This document shows positions 1 through 10,836 of a stretch of DNA of 64,000 nucleotides, one piece after another; the stretch's first letter is position 1, and each line of letters starts with the position of its first letter. The position numbers and the translations under genes were made by a program. Origin of the DNA: Zonotrichia leucophrys gambelii (taxonomy: Eukaryota > Chordata > Aves > Passeriformes > Passerellidae); contig NC_088188.1 of the NCBI RefSeq assembly GCF_028769735.1, positions 4,487,001 to 4,551,000 of the forward strand, in the 5' to 3' direction. Below the pieces are notes generated by a model, which ran no database searches, was not told where the DNA came from, and worked only from the letters and a program-made list of their open reading frames with translations.

Positions 1-3000
1 CACATAAACTCTTTTATGTGTTTAATTCCCTTACAACTCCACATCTTGGAGAGAAATGTGCTTGGAAAAAGGCATCTGCTCTCTGAAGCACACATGGGGT
101 AGAAATGCAGGATGAACAGTGCCCCTACAGCAGGACAGACAGAGGCTCTGGGTGCGTGGGATTGGAGCTGTAGCACAAAGGGGCATTCTCAGCTTTGAAC
201 AATGGCTGTGTGCTGCTGCCTGGGCACAGGTGGAGGGTTACCTGTTCCAGGGCTTGTGCTCAGGCTGCTGATTGAGGCCTTTTGATCTTGCCCAGACATT
301 CTCTGAGCACTCCTCCTCCCTGCTGCAGTGCTGCTCTGCAATAGCACTGACATCTGATTGTTAATAAAGGCAGGAGCTGATGATTTCTCTGTGGTGGCAT
401 AGAAACATCTGTCTCTGTGTCTTTGGCCCTTTTTCTTGAGACAGAGAGACTCAATTTTTTTTTGCTGTGGACAGCAGGGCATGGCAGGTAGATCAGTTTG
501 TTTCCTGGATTTAGCATTTTGGTAAGTTTGAACCAGATGTGTTCAGAGCTAAACAAAATCTTCCTCCCCATTGGCAAAGACAGAAGACACAATGAGCTCC
601 AACACTCCTGCAGCTGCAGGTTGGTTGTTTTTTGTTTAATCTGATGTCTGCAGGAGCATATTTGGAGCTCCTCTGGTTATGTTGTTCCCTGGAGAAGTAC
701 TCTGTTTGTGGTAGGGAAGCTGGAAGGGTTGGGGCTGCAGGAAAAAAGAGCACAGCTTTGAGTCACAGTGATGGTGTCTGCCATGCCTGTGAGTGCAAAT
801 GAGATGGCAGAGGTGCTTCTTGTCCCTGCACCAGCTGTGGCACTGCTTTGAGGTGAAGTTGTCTTGTCTGTGTCTCACACAGGAGCTCCCTGGTGTAATC
901 AGTGTCTGGTAGGCTTTGAGAGGAGGGTTATGATGGTCTGTCTGGGCATGTGGTGTTGGGAACTAAATATATATTTGATAGCTTCTCTGAGCTCTTAAAC
1001 TCCCTTCTTTCCAAGTGCTCTGAGATATGGTTACTTAACTTGATGGATTTGAAATCTGATTTCTGAACACTCTGATTTTCTGTGGGGAGTTGCAGGGTTT
1101 TGGCATGTCTGTAAATCGGGGCTTTGGTACCAAGAGTTGGAGAAACTACCCAGGCTTTGTCCTGGATGCCTTTTGATGCACTATTGGAATGAAGATGAGG
1201 GTCCCTGGACTACAAGGCGGCAGACTTCAGTGCCATGAGAGAAGCAGGCAAACCAGAGCTTGGATTCCTTGGTTTCTGGACTCTTTGCCAGTCAAAAAGG
1301 CAAGTTCATTCATCTTGTGATCCTGAACCCTATCAGGAAGTGATGGTGATCCAATCTGGGGCTTGAATAGAAACCAATAGGAGCCTCTGAGGGTCACTGA
1401 GGTCTCCTTGGGCACAAACTGCAATGGCTGAATGGGTCACAGTAACAAAACCTTCTCTTGTGATGTGGAAAGGAGTTTCACGCCTTCCTTCTCTGTGGTC
1501 TTTGTGCGCAAACAGCTTTGTTTGTGAATGTCAAAGGGCAGGGGAAATCCAGAAAGGGTGAAGGTATTTCCTGTGTGTGACAGCCTGTCCTGCTTGGGTC
1601 ATGGCAGAGATCACCCTGTCTCTTTTGACCTGATTTTTGAGGCTTTCATCCAGGAATGTGACACTCTTCCCCTTTCTTGTGTCATGTCTGCCTGTTGTGT
1701 TCAGTGACACCTCCTTGAAAACAAGGGGAATACATCCTTGTGTGCTGAGGAGTGAGACTCCTTGGCTGCCATCCCTTGGTGTGTCCTGACCTCTCCAGTG
1801 CTTACAGCTTTGTACCCCCAAATCAGTTCATCAGTCAGCTCATGCTCCTTCCCCAAATTACCTCTTCCTTGGCACTCACTTAGAGCCACAAGCAAGAGAT
1901 GCTATTTCCCAAATGATAATTGCATGTGGACAGGCTTGTGTAGCTCATCCTACAGGGATCAGGCAGCTCCAAGGGCAGCCATGTGTTGGCTCTGCTCTAG
2001 GAACAGCTACTTGAGCTTTCTTTGGAGAAAAAAAGTTGTCCCACTCCCTGGGATGTTGTTGTGAAGCCTCAGCAAAATCCCTGGAAATGACTCCTGACTC
2101 TTGCAGTGGGGTGGCAGATCCTGGTGGTTTGTTCTCCATGAAGTGCTTGGGGTTCTCCTGCTGAAGGGAGCTGTGTGCTGAGCACATCCTTTGGCTCCCT
2201 GAGGAGCAGAGCAGTGCAAGGTTGTGGCTCCTCCAAACTTCTTCCCCTCTCCTTTGGCAGGTTTCTGTGCAGTGTTTGTGGCTTGAGTGACATCCAAGGG
2301 AAAGGCTTCCCTATTTTGCTACCAATCCTTTTTTCTGCCTCTTGTGTTTTCCACACATTTTCATTCAGGGGCTTCTGATCTTTAACAGGTATCTTCCTTC
2401 CCTCTCCTTTTCCATATATTTTTTTCATCTCCTTCAGTTGCAACACTACCAGTGTAAGGTGGTGGTGATGCTTTGCTAAAGGTGCTTTCTGTGCTTCCCT
2501 CCTGGAACAGGAGTCATAAATCTGCATGATGTGTCTGCACCAGCACACCTTGGTGCCATGTCACATAATTGAGGAAAAATGAAGCTGTGAAGGACAGGGC
2601 AACTTCAGAACAAATTGAATTTGCAAACTGGGCCCACTTCAGATGCCTGAGTTGAACAGTTGAACAGAGCTGCATACATCAGGACACTTCCAGGGAATTC
2701 AGGGTGGGTGGTAGACTGTGACAGCTGAGCTACACGCTTGTCATGCCCTGAGAAGTCCTCCCTCATTTGAGGATTAAACTAGAGCTACTTCCCCGACACA
2801 GAACTGCTGCCAAAATTCCAGTCTGGCTCAAGCCACTCTCCACACTTCATAATGAAGTTTGAAAGAGTTTTAACATCTTGGTGTTGGCAGAAACATGGTT
2901 TTAAAATCACGGTGTGGTTGGAGACACGCTGGCTCTGGACACTGGTAACAAGGCTGGAGACTTTCATCTGAAGGTCAAATCCAGCTGTGGTGTTAGTGAC

Positions 3001-3067
3001 AAAGTCATGAACTTGTGACTGATGCTTTGGGGCTTACGTGTGGAAATGTGTCTGAGTCCAACGCCAG

Positions 3068-3165
3068 CACTGGGAGTTGGGAGACCTGGGTTCAGTTCCT
3101 GGGCTTTGCCAGAGCTATTCTGAGAGACCCTCAGCAAGACACTCACAGTCTTTGGTCTCTTTGTG
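3068..3165 (+). repeat. MIR-type core-SINE fragment, sense
   Basis: The order of motifs matches the MIR family: GAGACCTGGGTTCAGTTCC, then GGGCTTTGCCAGAGCT, then a degraded version of the 'tgtgacc..gggcaagtcact' core (GAGACCCTCAGCAAGACACT), then the start of the 'ctctgtgcctcag' segment. It is highly diverged, as expected for an ancient amniote SINE. The 186-residue open frame across it at 3015-3575 has no other support. Assignment is from memory of the consensus. Confidence 0.65.
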
Positions 3166-4296
3166 AAAAAGCACTGAGGTCTACCTACATCAGCGTGTTC
3201 CAAGTCCTCAAACTCACACATCTGTGGACTCCTGAACACCACTGGATGCAGAGGAGCAAAGAAATAGGTGGGATGGGCTGGCTCTGTGCAGCCCATGCCA
3301 GCCAAGTGCCTGGATCACAGCTGTGGGTGTTAGCAGGGGCTGGTGGGCTTTTTGGCAGTTCCAAGGGTGAGGACATCCTGTTCTCAGGAGACTGTGCTGC
3401 TCTCCCTCTCTGGGTGAGGCTGCTCCCCGGGCAGGCAGCCCTGTGCTCAGGAGGAAGCCTGTGCAGCTCACCCTCTCCAGTGGTTACAGCAGAACTTAGT
3501 TTCTGTGTTTGGCAGCTGGCACAAATCATCAGCAAACAGCTTCCTGAGAAATTAGCTTCCCAAAGACTCTGCTAACCACGACTGAGCTGCTCCATCTTTC
3601 CAAGGCACACATGGGCAGCCTCTCCTGGCAAGCCTTTGTTACTGCTCTTTGGAGCAGCTACCAGGCACTGCAGGGCTGTCCTGGGTGCACACCTGCCTCC
3701 CCCTGGAGCAGTTTTGGATGAGATTCATGCAACCTCCAGCTCTGTATTCCCCCCATGCCCAGCTGAGCCCAGCGCTGTCTCTGTCTCCTCTGGCTCTCAG
3801 CAGGAGGAGCCTCTTCCCCAGGGACAGGGTGCTCAGGGCTTGTGTCTGCCTGGCTTGGAGAGACAAGCATAAACTGCAGCCTGCAACACTGTAATCCCAA
3901 AGCTTCAGACTCTCCCTGTGTGTGCCAAATTCTTTTGGCTGTTAAATAAGGGTAGGAATTTTGAGGGGAACTTGTGGAGTACAACTTCTGTGTTTGCTTT
4001 TAGCTTCATGAATAGCAGCAGTGACTTGTTTGGCTGTATACTGGGAAAACTCTGAGCTGCCAGCTTTGACGAGCTGCTGTTTTAAAGGAAAAGTTGTCAC
4101 TTATGCAACTGTCTGTTTTGTGTTGACTTCAGAATCACTGGTGCCTTGCACAGCCCTGCTGTGTCTGCAGATCACCCTCCAGTTCCCAGAGGGGCTTGGC
4201 AGTGCTGTGCTGTAATTGGGACCCTGGGGATGCTGTGCTGCTCACAGAGCTCCCAAACTGTCCTGCAGAACCTTGGCTGTGGTCTAGAGGAGTGTG

Positions 4297-4352
4297 AGCC
4301 TATTTCAGATAGGGGGAGAATTGAGGCACAGGTCAGGCAGCTGGGAAAAGGC
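4297..4352 (-). repeat. Short MIR-like fragment, antisense
   Basis: The + strand reads TATTTCAGATAGGGGGAGAA followed by TTGAGGCACAGG. This resembles the reverse complement of the MIR tail ('attttacagatggggaaactgaggcacag'). Only about 50 bases align by eye and the flanks are not clearly MIR, so this is tentative. Confidence 0.4.
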
Positions 4353-4687
4353 TCCAGAAAGGTCCCTGATGTAGTTGTCATGTTGATGTGCTGGTACATC
4401 CCAGGTCTGAGTGGTGGGGAAAGGGAAAGCACCTGGGAGATGGGAAACTTTAACTGCTGAGTGAGGAAAGGCTGTTGCCAGCCTCTGTTCAATGTCACAG
4501 AAGCCCACATGAAGGGAGAGTGTGGGAAACAAGTCATCATCTCTGCATCTTGCAGGGCTTTGCATTGGTGAGATCACAAAGCTGCTGGTGGTACCTGCAG
4601 GAGGAGAGGTGTGGGGAAGGGCCAGTAGAGCACGAGGGCTTAAGGAGGAAAATAAAAGCTGTTAAATCACATCCACACTCTAATAAA

Positions 4688-4990
4688 TGTGGAGGGATAG
4701 AATGTAAGAAAATAAAGAGTGCAGAAGGTAGTCTCACACCTGAGGAGTTGCAACTGTACTAATCACCAAAGATTAGCAACAGGCCTGCTCTTAATAGGCC
4801 ACAGCTGTGTCCAATGAGGATGAGTGCTAAAAAAGAGTGGGTTAGCTGGGTGAGGAGAGAGTTGATGTCTGTACTGTGAAGAAGTAGTCAGTACTGCAAG
4901 GAGATGCCCCTGAGAAATCACCGAGAAGGTATGGGACTTCTGCAATACAAGGACAACAAATAAATCCTTGCTGATATTTGTGTGACTCCT
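4688..4990 (+). mobile_element. Solo-LTR-like repeat, family A copy 1
   Basis: About 300 bp is closely similar to 13917-14198. Both copies start TGTGG-GGGATAGAATGTAAG and share the blocks ACCTGAGGAGTTGCAACTG, AGGCCACAGCTGTGTCCAAT and TGAGAAATCACC-AGAAGGTATGG. The TG start, a CCAAT box, a late AATAAA (4959-4964) and the lack of any coding sequence fit a solo LTR of an endogenous retrovirus. The 3' end is uncertain because copy 2 stops earlier, and no target-site duplication is evident. It lies in the same direction as the gene and ends about 120 bp before the exon. Confidence 0.65.
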
Positions 4991-5112
4991 TTTTCTGTGG
5001 CTGGGGTTGGCTGGGTGCTCTGGGGTGTATCCAGGTGGAAGATGTGCTGTGAATCAGTAACAGCACTGCTGGATCAGGGCACCGTGCTCTGCTGACTCCT
5101 TGTTTGTGTTAG

Positions 5113-5216
5113 TTACAGGACTCTCATCAGGCCCACGTACAAAATGTCCTACAGAACCGTGACCACGCTGGAGTGGAGGTGCTGTCCTGGCTTCACAGGG
5201 AGCAACTGTGAGGAGG
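5113..5216 (+). CDS. COL26A1: COL26A1 internal exon, C-terminal half of the EMI domain
   Basis: This exon encodes part of collagen alpha-1(XXVI), a secreted extracellular-matrix protein with an N-terminal EMI domain followed by short collagenous segments. The 104 bp hold 34 whole codons plus one split codon at each end. The product contains RTLIRPTYKMSYRTVT and, one residue later, LEWRCCPGFTGSNCEE, a typical EMI-domain end with the WRCCPG motif. From memory, human COL26A1 reads RTLIRPTYRVSYRTVT and LEWRCCPGFTGSNCDE here, so the match is nearly complete; the paralogue EMID1 (REWRCCPGHSGVSCEE) fits less well. The acceptor is TGTTTGTGTTAG before 5113 and the donor is GTGAGT at 5217. The previous exon should end in AG to complete the conserved serine (AG|T). 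The exon ends one base into a codon. Acceptor choice follows from keeping Tyr-Arg before TLIRP; a second AG lies 6 bp downstream. No frameshift or stop is present, so the exon looks functional. Confidence 0.88.
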
Positions 5217-6334
5217 GTGAGTTATCCAGCAATGCCTCTGTCCTTGTGAGCAGCAAGGATGGAACTGGCTGCCTCGAGCTGGGGTTTGTTCTTTAACGTG
5301 CTCTATACACCTCCCAAACACAGGAACAAATCACCTGTTCCCTTCACACCCCATTGTTATCTGAATGTCACACACAGCTCGGAAAGGTGGTCTTGGAAAA
5401 CAGATCTTTCTGAATGCCTGCAAACAGGCCTGAATGGGGAGGGGGGAAGAAATAAAGAAAGAAAAGGGAATCAGGGGTGACCTGCTTAAAGATGTGCTCG
5501 TGCTTGGCATCCTTGGTGTGTTCAGAAAATGTGCTTTCTCCTTTTTGTGTGTTATCTTCTCCCTGTTCCTGTTGTCGCCATCAGTTGCTGCATCCAATAA
5601 AAAGCTGGTTCCTGGATGCTGCTTCTGTAAAGTCTGGACATAAATAATGTGTGCTCCCAGAAATCTTTGAGCCAATACCTTTGGTTCCCTTTCCTACCTG
5701 CTCCTTGACTTATTGGTGTAACATTCACGTGTGTGTGAACTGTTTTCACATGTGTGAAAACAGTTCCCTCCACTCAGAGGAAAAGGGCTCTCTCCAGAGG
5801 AGGAGGAAAAAGTATTTTCCTTTTTTTAATCACAACAGGGCATGTTTTACATTTTTCTTCCTAACATTTTCTATTTTAACTGTCTGGGGATTTGAAACAA
5901 GTCCTGCTTCTCCACCAATATCAGGTTTAGGTATTAAGGTATCTGCTGAACCTGACTTGAGAGTTCACAGCTTATGAATGGGAGAAACTGAGCCTGGAGT
6001 TTTCTGCTCATTTGCATCAGGTCAACACAGCCTGTCTCTGGTTGCTGAAGGGTCAGAGGGGGTGTCCAACATCTCTGAGTCTGCTGTTTGTGCTGCTTTT
6101 CTTTGTGCTGTGATATCTTAATTCCAATCCCACCATTCAGGCACATCTCTGCCGAGGAAGTTGTCTCGTTGCAGTCCCAAAGAGTGATGGCTGCAGACAG
6201 CAGCTGGCTCCAGGCTGCTGAGCAGACAATGGCTTCCCAGAAGCTCCAGAAAACCCTTACAAAGTGGCAAAGCTACCCAAAACTGCAGTCTGCAGGAGAG
6301 AGCTGTACATTTTAATATAACGCTAAGAGAAGTG
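5217..6334 (+). other. COL26A1: Downstream intron, proximal part
   Basis: The stretch begins with a consensus donor (GTGAGT). It holds no recognisable exon. A 30-bp near-perfect palindrome lies at 5737-5766. The remainder is unique, moderately T-rich intronic sequence up to the solo LTR at 6335. Confidence 0.7.
5737..5766. repeat. 30-bp near-perfect palindrome
   Basis: The arms GAACTGTTTTCACA and TGTGAAAACAGTTC are exact reverse complements of 14 bp, separated by only TG. The centre contains the E-box-like CACATGTG. A related TTCACGTGTGTGTGAA lies directly upstream (5724-5739), so the local sequence holds two overlapping inverted repeats. Confidence 0.85.
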
Positions 6335-6742
6335 TGTCACAGACATGTTTTATGAAAAATCCTTTCCTTAGGATTTTTCCTCCTGTGAAGCTGAGAAGCC
6401 TCAGGAACAAAATTTAAACAATGGCTTTCTGCTGCTGTGGAATGCAACAGGTGCATCTGTGATTGGTCTCATGTGGTTGTTTTTAATTAATGGCCAATCA
6501 CAGTCAGCTGGCTTGGACTCTGTCTAAGACACAAGCCTTTATTAGTTTCTTTTTCTATTCGTAGTAAGCCTTCTGATTAAATCCTTTCTTCGATTCTTTT
6601 AGTATAGTTTTAATTAATATACATATAAAATAGTTTTAATTAATATAATATATATCACAAAATAATCAATCAAGCCTTCTGAAACATGGACTCAGATCCT
6701 CATCTCTTCCCTCATCCTCAGACCCCTGTGATCACCGTCACA
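6335..6742 (+). mobile_element. Passerine-type solo LTR (endogenous retrovirus)
   Basis: This 408-bp block starts TGTCACAGACATG and ends ACCGTCACA, giving the TG...CA ends of an LTR with short inverted termini. Its interior, including AAAAATCC(TTTCCTTA)GGATTTTT, CATCTGTGATTGGTCTC, AATGGCCAATCACAG and AAGCCTTCTGAAACATGG, resembles an LTR I recall as abundant in zebra finch and other songbirds. An inverted pair of CCAAT motifs (TGTGATTGG at 6458-6466, CCAATCACA at 6494-6502) sits in the likely U3. No internal retroviral genes flank it, hence solo. A target-site duplication is not obvious. The exact Repbase name is not assigned. Confidence 0.75.
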
Positions 6743-9700
6743 GAACTGAGCAGAGAGAAGCTGCTTTGTGCAGCTTGAGTTTCCAGCTGTCCCTGCAAGG
6801 CAAGGGGAGCTGGGGCTGGTGGCAGAGCTGAGGATGTGCCTGGTGACCTGAGGAGCCCCTGTTCGTGCCTGTAGGTTTGGACAGGTGTGAGTTATTGCAG
6901 CTTAGTGGTGCTGCTGGTGCAAAGGAGAGATTCCAGCCCCCCCCTGCAGTGCCAGATCTGTCTCAGCAGAGTTCAGTGGAAATAAAAAGCCAACATGAGC
7001 TGGTTTGAGAAAGCCGGCAGTGATCTCGCAGGAGCAGCTCTGTGCAACGAGGTGACAATTTTATACAGCTACTTTGAAAGGTGGAACTGTTCTTTTGGGC
7101 TTGGATATGGTCTGTGGAGTGTGAGAAGAAAGCCAGTAGTAAGCCCTTACTTTCAAGTGTGAGATTCTTTTTACCTTTTTTTTCCCTCTCCTTAAAACAT
7201 CTGGTGCTACTGACAGTCCCATATCCTTGAATGAAAGAGGAAAATAAAAAAGACCCTTTCTAGTGCAGCAGGGTTGGCCCCTTAGTTTTTAGTGTAAATA
7301 CTGGTGCTAGTGGTCTGCATGGCCCTTCAAGCTGTCAATTTTAAAATGGAAATATTTACTTACTCTTTATGTTAATCCTTAATGTTAGTGTCACTTGGAA
7401 ATCAAAGTAAAAAAGGCTAAAAATAGGCTGGTTTAGGGTTTTTGGCAACCCAATATGAGGCCTTTTGTACTCTTTCCTTTCTGTGCTCTCCCCTGCTGCA
7501 AGATTGGTTCCTCTGAGAGGGTGGGATGCTTATCTGTGTGATTCTTCCTGGAAACAGCAGACAAAAGGAAACAGAAAACTAAACTGAAGCAAAACAAAAA
7601 CAGTGCAGTGCTGAAGCCACAGTGAATTAGCAGGGCAGAACCTCAAAATGCTTTCATCTTTCTTTGGTAGTTAGATTCCTCCTCAATACTTCATTTCACT
7701 TGCATGTGCAGCTGGTGCTTTAGAAGTTGATGTGAGGTAGGTATGACTGGAGGCAGCCTGGACCTGCATTATTTTTAATTTGCTTTCTTGCTGTGCTGCA
7801 AATCCTCCCATTCTCTGACAGCCTCTGCTGCCACTGGCAACTGCAGTGGCTCTGAGCTTCCATGCAACATCTCCTGGTTCCAGAGACTGAAGGGAAACTC
7901 TTCCTTTCCCAATGGGCCTTGGGACAGTCAGGGTGTGTTTCCCTCAGGGGGATGGATTAAGCCAGCAGAGAATGGATTGATGAAGCACCAGAACAGTTCT
8001 GGGAGCTGTGTGTGCATGGGCATGGATGAAGGTAGTCTTTGATGATATAAATCTGCCTATAAGATCTATTGATTCCTTCTTTAACCCACTATAAGCAGAG
8101 TTAATATTTGCTCCAGTTTTGTGCTGTTCTGGAGCAGTGTCTTTTGGGGGAACCACTGCAGCACAGATTATTTTTACTAGCTGTCCTTATATCAAACCTT
8201 CCTTGCCCTTTTAAAATTTATTTATTTTAGCATTGTATGAAGGAAGACAGGATAGGGTGAACCAAGGAAAGAAGTGAAAGAATTTGAAGCCATTCAGAGG
8301 CTGCAGCTATTTCTGATACCATAACTTGTGATCTCCCAAATGGCAGGTCAGCTTTTCTTTTGCAAAAGCAGCAGCTCACTGTGGGTGTCTAGCCCCAAAA
8401 TATGACAGACTCCTGATGAGACTGGTTTGCTGGAAATGCCTTCAGTGGGAAAACCTCCCTCTGCTAGAGCAAGGTGCTAAATGTAATTAAATCACTGAAG
8501 TGTCTCCATCCTCAGTTGTAAGGTAAACTTACTATCCTGGTAAGTTTAGCTTGAGACAGTCACCACTGCAGCGTCACCAGCTGACAGACACCTACATTAA
8601 CACTGAAAGCTGAACAATTTTGGATTTAAATTATCCTGGGAATCTAATTCCTGCATTGGAGCTGATAAAAAGCAGCATTGTCTGGAGGAAGCCCAGCTCT
8701 AGAGGTGGATGGAGATTTTGCTCTCCCATTGATTTACTGAGGTAGATTTCCAACCTGTTTCCTTTTTCAAGCTGACACTGCCTGGGGCTTTCTCCCCTTC
8801 CTTTTCTTGCTTTCCACTCAGTCCAAGGTGTGTCAGTATTTGAAAGATCTCCAGTTCCTTTACTGGTTTTGTACAACTGTGACCTGCCCATTGAGTTGAT
8901 AGTCAAAACCCACCAGTTGTACCAGGCCTTCCCAAAGGGTCTCTTTCAACTTCCTTGAATGGAGAAAAAGACTTGATGCAAACCAGTCTGGTGAATATAA
9001 CTGTCACTAGATACTAACTTTTATTTTCCAGTTTCAGGGGGTTTTTGTTTTGTTTAAAGTGGAGCCCAAGCCCAGGACAGGAAATGAATGCACTGAGCCA
9101 CCCAGTCTGCTGACTGCTGATATAAAGAACATATGGATGAGGGCAGTGCAGGGGTGAAGTGCTTTAGCCCTTGCAATCATGCATCAAGCTGATTGATTTG
9201 AATCCAAGATGATGCTGACATTTCAACTCAGCCTTTTTTTCTATATGGCTGAAAGTTCAAAGGCAAATGCAACCTCTTGGGAGAGGAAAAGTGTCCCCAG
9301 CAAGTTCAGGGGCTCAGCATTGCCCTGGAGCTCTCCAGCCAGGCAAGGTCTTATTTTACTTTACAAATATAGCATAGCTTTCTTCCTTGTTTGTTTGTAC
9401 TGCTTGAGTTTGGGACAGTAGCCAGTATCCTATTTACCCCAGAAGCACATTGATGGTGGACAGCTTAGCTGTTTGGGCAAGAAACAGCTCCCAGAGCAAC
9501 CTCAGCACCTCTGAAGTGATGCTATTGTGATTCCAATCTTACTTTTTTTTTTTTTTTTTTTTTTACTAAGAATGCAAGTAAGATAGGAAATTTGAGCAGC
9601 CTTGTTCAAGTAATGGCTTAACTAGAGAACTTCCTTTTAGATTTTTTAAAAATGTCTCCCTTTCCTCATATCAGTTCTTGGAATATCCTGATTTCCTTCT

Positions 9701-10769
9701 AATAACTATTATTTGCATCTTTCTTGTCATCCTGATATTTTTAAAACCTCTTAAGATTCCCATGTGTTTACAGTTTTCAAAGCAGCATAAGAAACTGAGG
9801 ACTTTCCTCTTGATAAGATAGAGTGCAAAAACAGTTTTCATTTTTACTGCTGGTTTACCAAATTTCTTGGTCCCAAGAGGAGAAATGCAGAACAACACTG
9901 CCAGGAAAATCTTAAATGAGTAAATGCAATTATGAGACAAAATTTTATGAGACTGGGAGAAAGGACATCAAAACAAGAGACCTGAAAGTTTGAAAGCTCA
10001 TGGGAGTGCTCTGAAGAAAAGAGAATTCCAAGTGGTGTTAATGGGACCTCACTTCTCCATCCTTGTCCTTCTTCCCCATGAACCATTAAAACACAGAACT
10101 GTCCATGATGTGAAAATGCAACACAGAGATGATAAAGTAACATTTCTGTAGTATCACACCAGTTCTCTCCAGGAGTTGAGCTTGTGTGTTCTCCTTTCCT
10201 CAAGTCCCTCAGTTCCTTCCTCGGCAGAGTTTTTTTGAGCTTTTTAATCTTCCCTTAGAAACTGAGAAAGTGTAAGAGAAAGCAGTGGGAGTCAGAGCCA
10301 TTGCAGTGCCTGTTCCTGCTGAATCCTGGTTCAGTGATGCAGCTGAGTCCAGCTTCTGTCATAAAACAAAAGCTTCCATGTGAACACTGAAATTCCCCCC
10401 AAGGTGATTTTTCTCAGTACCCTCTGACCAGCTGGGCAGTTCTGTGCTGCAGACATTGCAGAGTGAGCTTCCTTCCCTCCAAGTTTGGATCTAACAGGGA
10501 TGTAGTTTTCTCCTAGAGACTGGTTCAGTAATTCCTTTAGGGAAATCTGGCTTAGCTCCTCATTTGAGACCTTTGAAACCAAGTACAACTTTTGATTGCA
10601 CACAGAAAATATTTTTTCTGAAAATATCTTTTCATGCCAAAGTTTGTTAGTTAGATACAGTAAGTGAATTATGTGAATGCATCTTATAGACTATTAAGTG
10701 GGATGTGAATTAATTACAGTTTTTAAAGTAGGAGGTAAAATGTGGTAACTATCTCTGTAAATCTACCTT
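6743..10769. other. Intronic sequence, no gene seen
   Basis: No exon-like segment or recognisable interspersed repeat is evident. Minor features are a 9-bp-arm inverted repeat at 8524-8548 (TAAACTTAC, 7-base loop, GTAAGTTTA) and a run of 22 T at 9543-9564. Open frames here are under 120 codons and lack family features. Confidence 0.6.
9543..9564. repeat. Poly-T tract, 22 bases
   Basis: This is an uninterrupted run of 22 T. No retroposon body is recognisable next to it on either side, so it is treated as a mononucleotide repeat. Confidence 0.9.
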
Positions 10770-10836
10770 CAAAAATATTTTATGCAAAAAAATCAAAACA
10801 TGTGAATGTTTTGATATTTTTGCATAAAATATTTTG
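10770..10836. repeat. Long near-perfect inverted repeat (hairpin)
   Basis: The left arm (10770-10800) and right arm (10807-10836) are reverse complements over about 30 bp around a 6-base loop (TGTGAA). The only differences are one extra A in the left A-run and one A/T mismatch. Core arm sequences are ATATTTTATGCAAAAA and TTTTTGCATAAAATAT. The overall length of 67 bases is in the range of animal microRNA precursors, but AT content is extreme and no known microRNA is recognised. A short palindromic transposon or a template-switch mutation would look the same. Confidence 0.85.

Larger units (their letters stand above)
1..5112 (+). other. COL26A1: Intron upstream of the COL26A1 EMI exon (3' part)
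   Basis: This stretch has no recognisable exon on either strand. Open frames are short and show no known domain. I looked for the first half of the EMI domain (Trp-Cys start and the arginine- and cysteine-rich stretch that precedes SYRTLIRP in COL26A1) and did not see it, so the preceding exon must lie further upstream. Recognisable content is limited to MIR-like fragments near 3.07 and 4.3 kb and the LTR-like repeat at about 4.69-4.99 kb; the rest looks unique. The intron ends with a CTGAC branch-point-like motif (5092-5096), a pyrimidine-rich run and TAG at 5110-5112. Confidence 0.7.

Noticed and set aside
2069..2548. 159-codon open frame, minus strand
   Set aside because: No recognisable family, low-complexity Lys/Glu/Gln content, and open frames of similar length overlap it.
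3015..3575. 186-codon open frame, + strand
   Set aside because: It runs across a MIR-like SINE, shows no domain or splice-bounded structure, and overlapping minus-strand frames are also open.
5113..5216. Exon belonging to EMID1 or an EMILIN instead of COL26A1
   Set aside because: All share the WRCC motif, but RTLIRPTY, SYRTVT and LEWRCCPGFTGSNC agree with COL26A1 as I remember it; EMID1 has REWRCCPGHSG, and EMILINs differ around the same motif.
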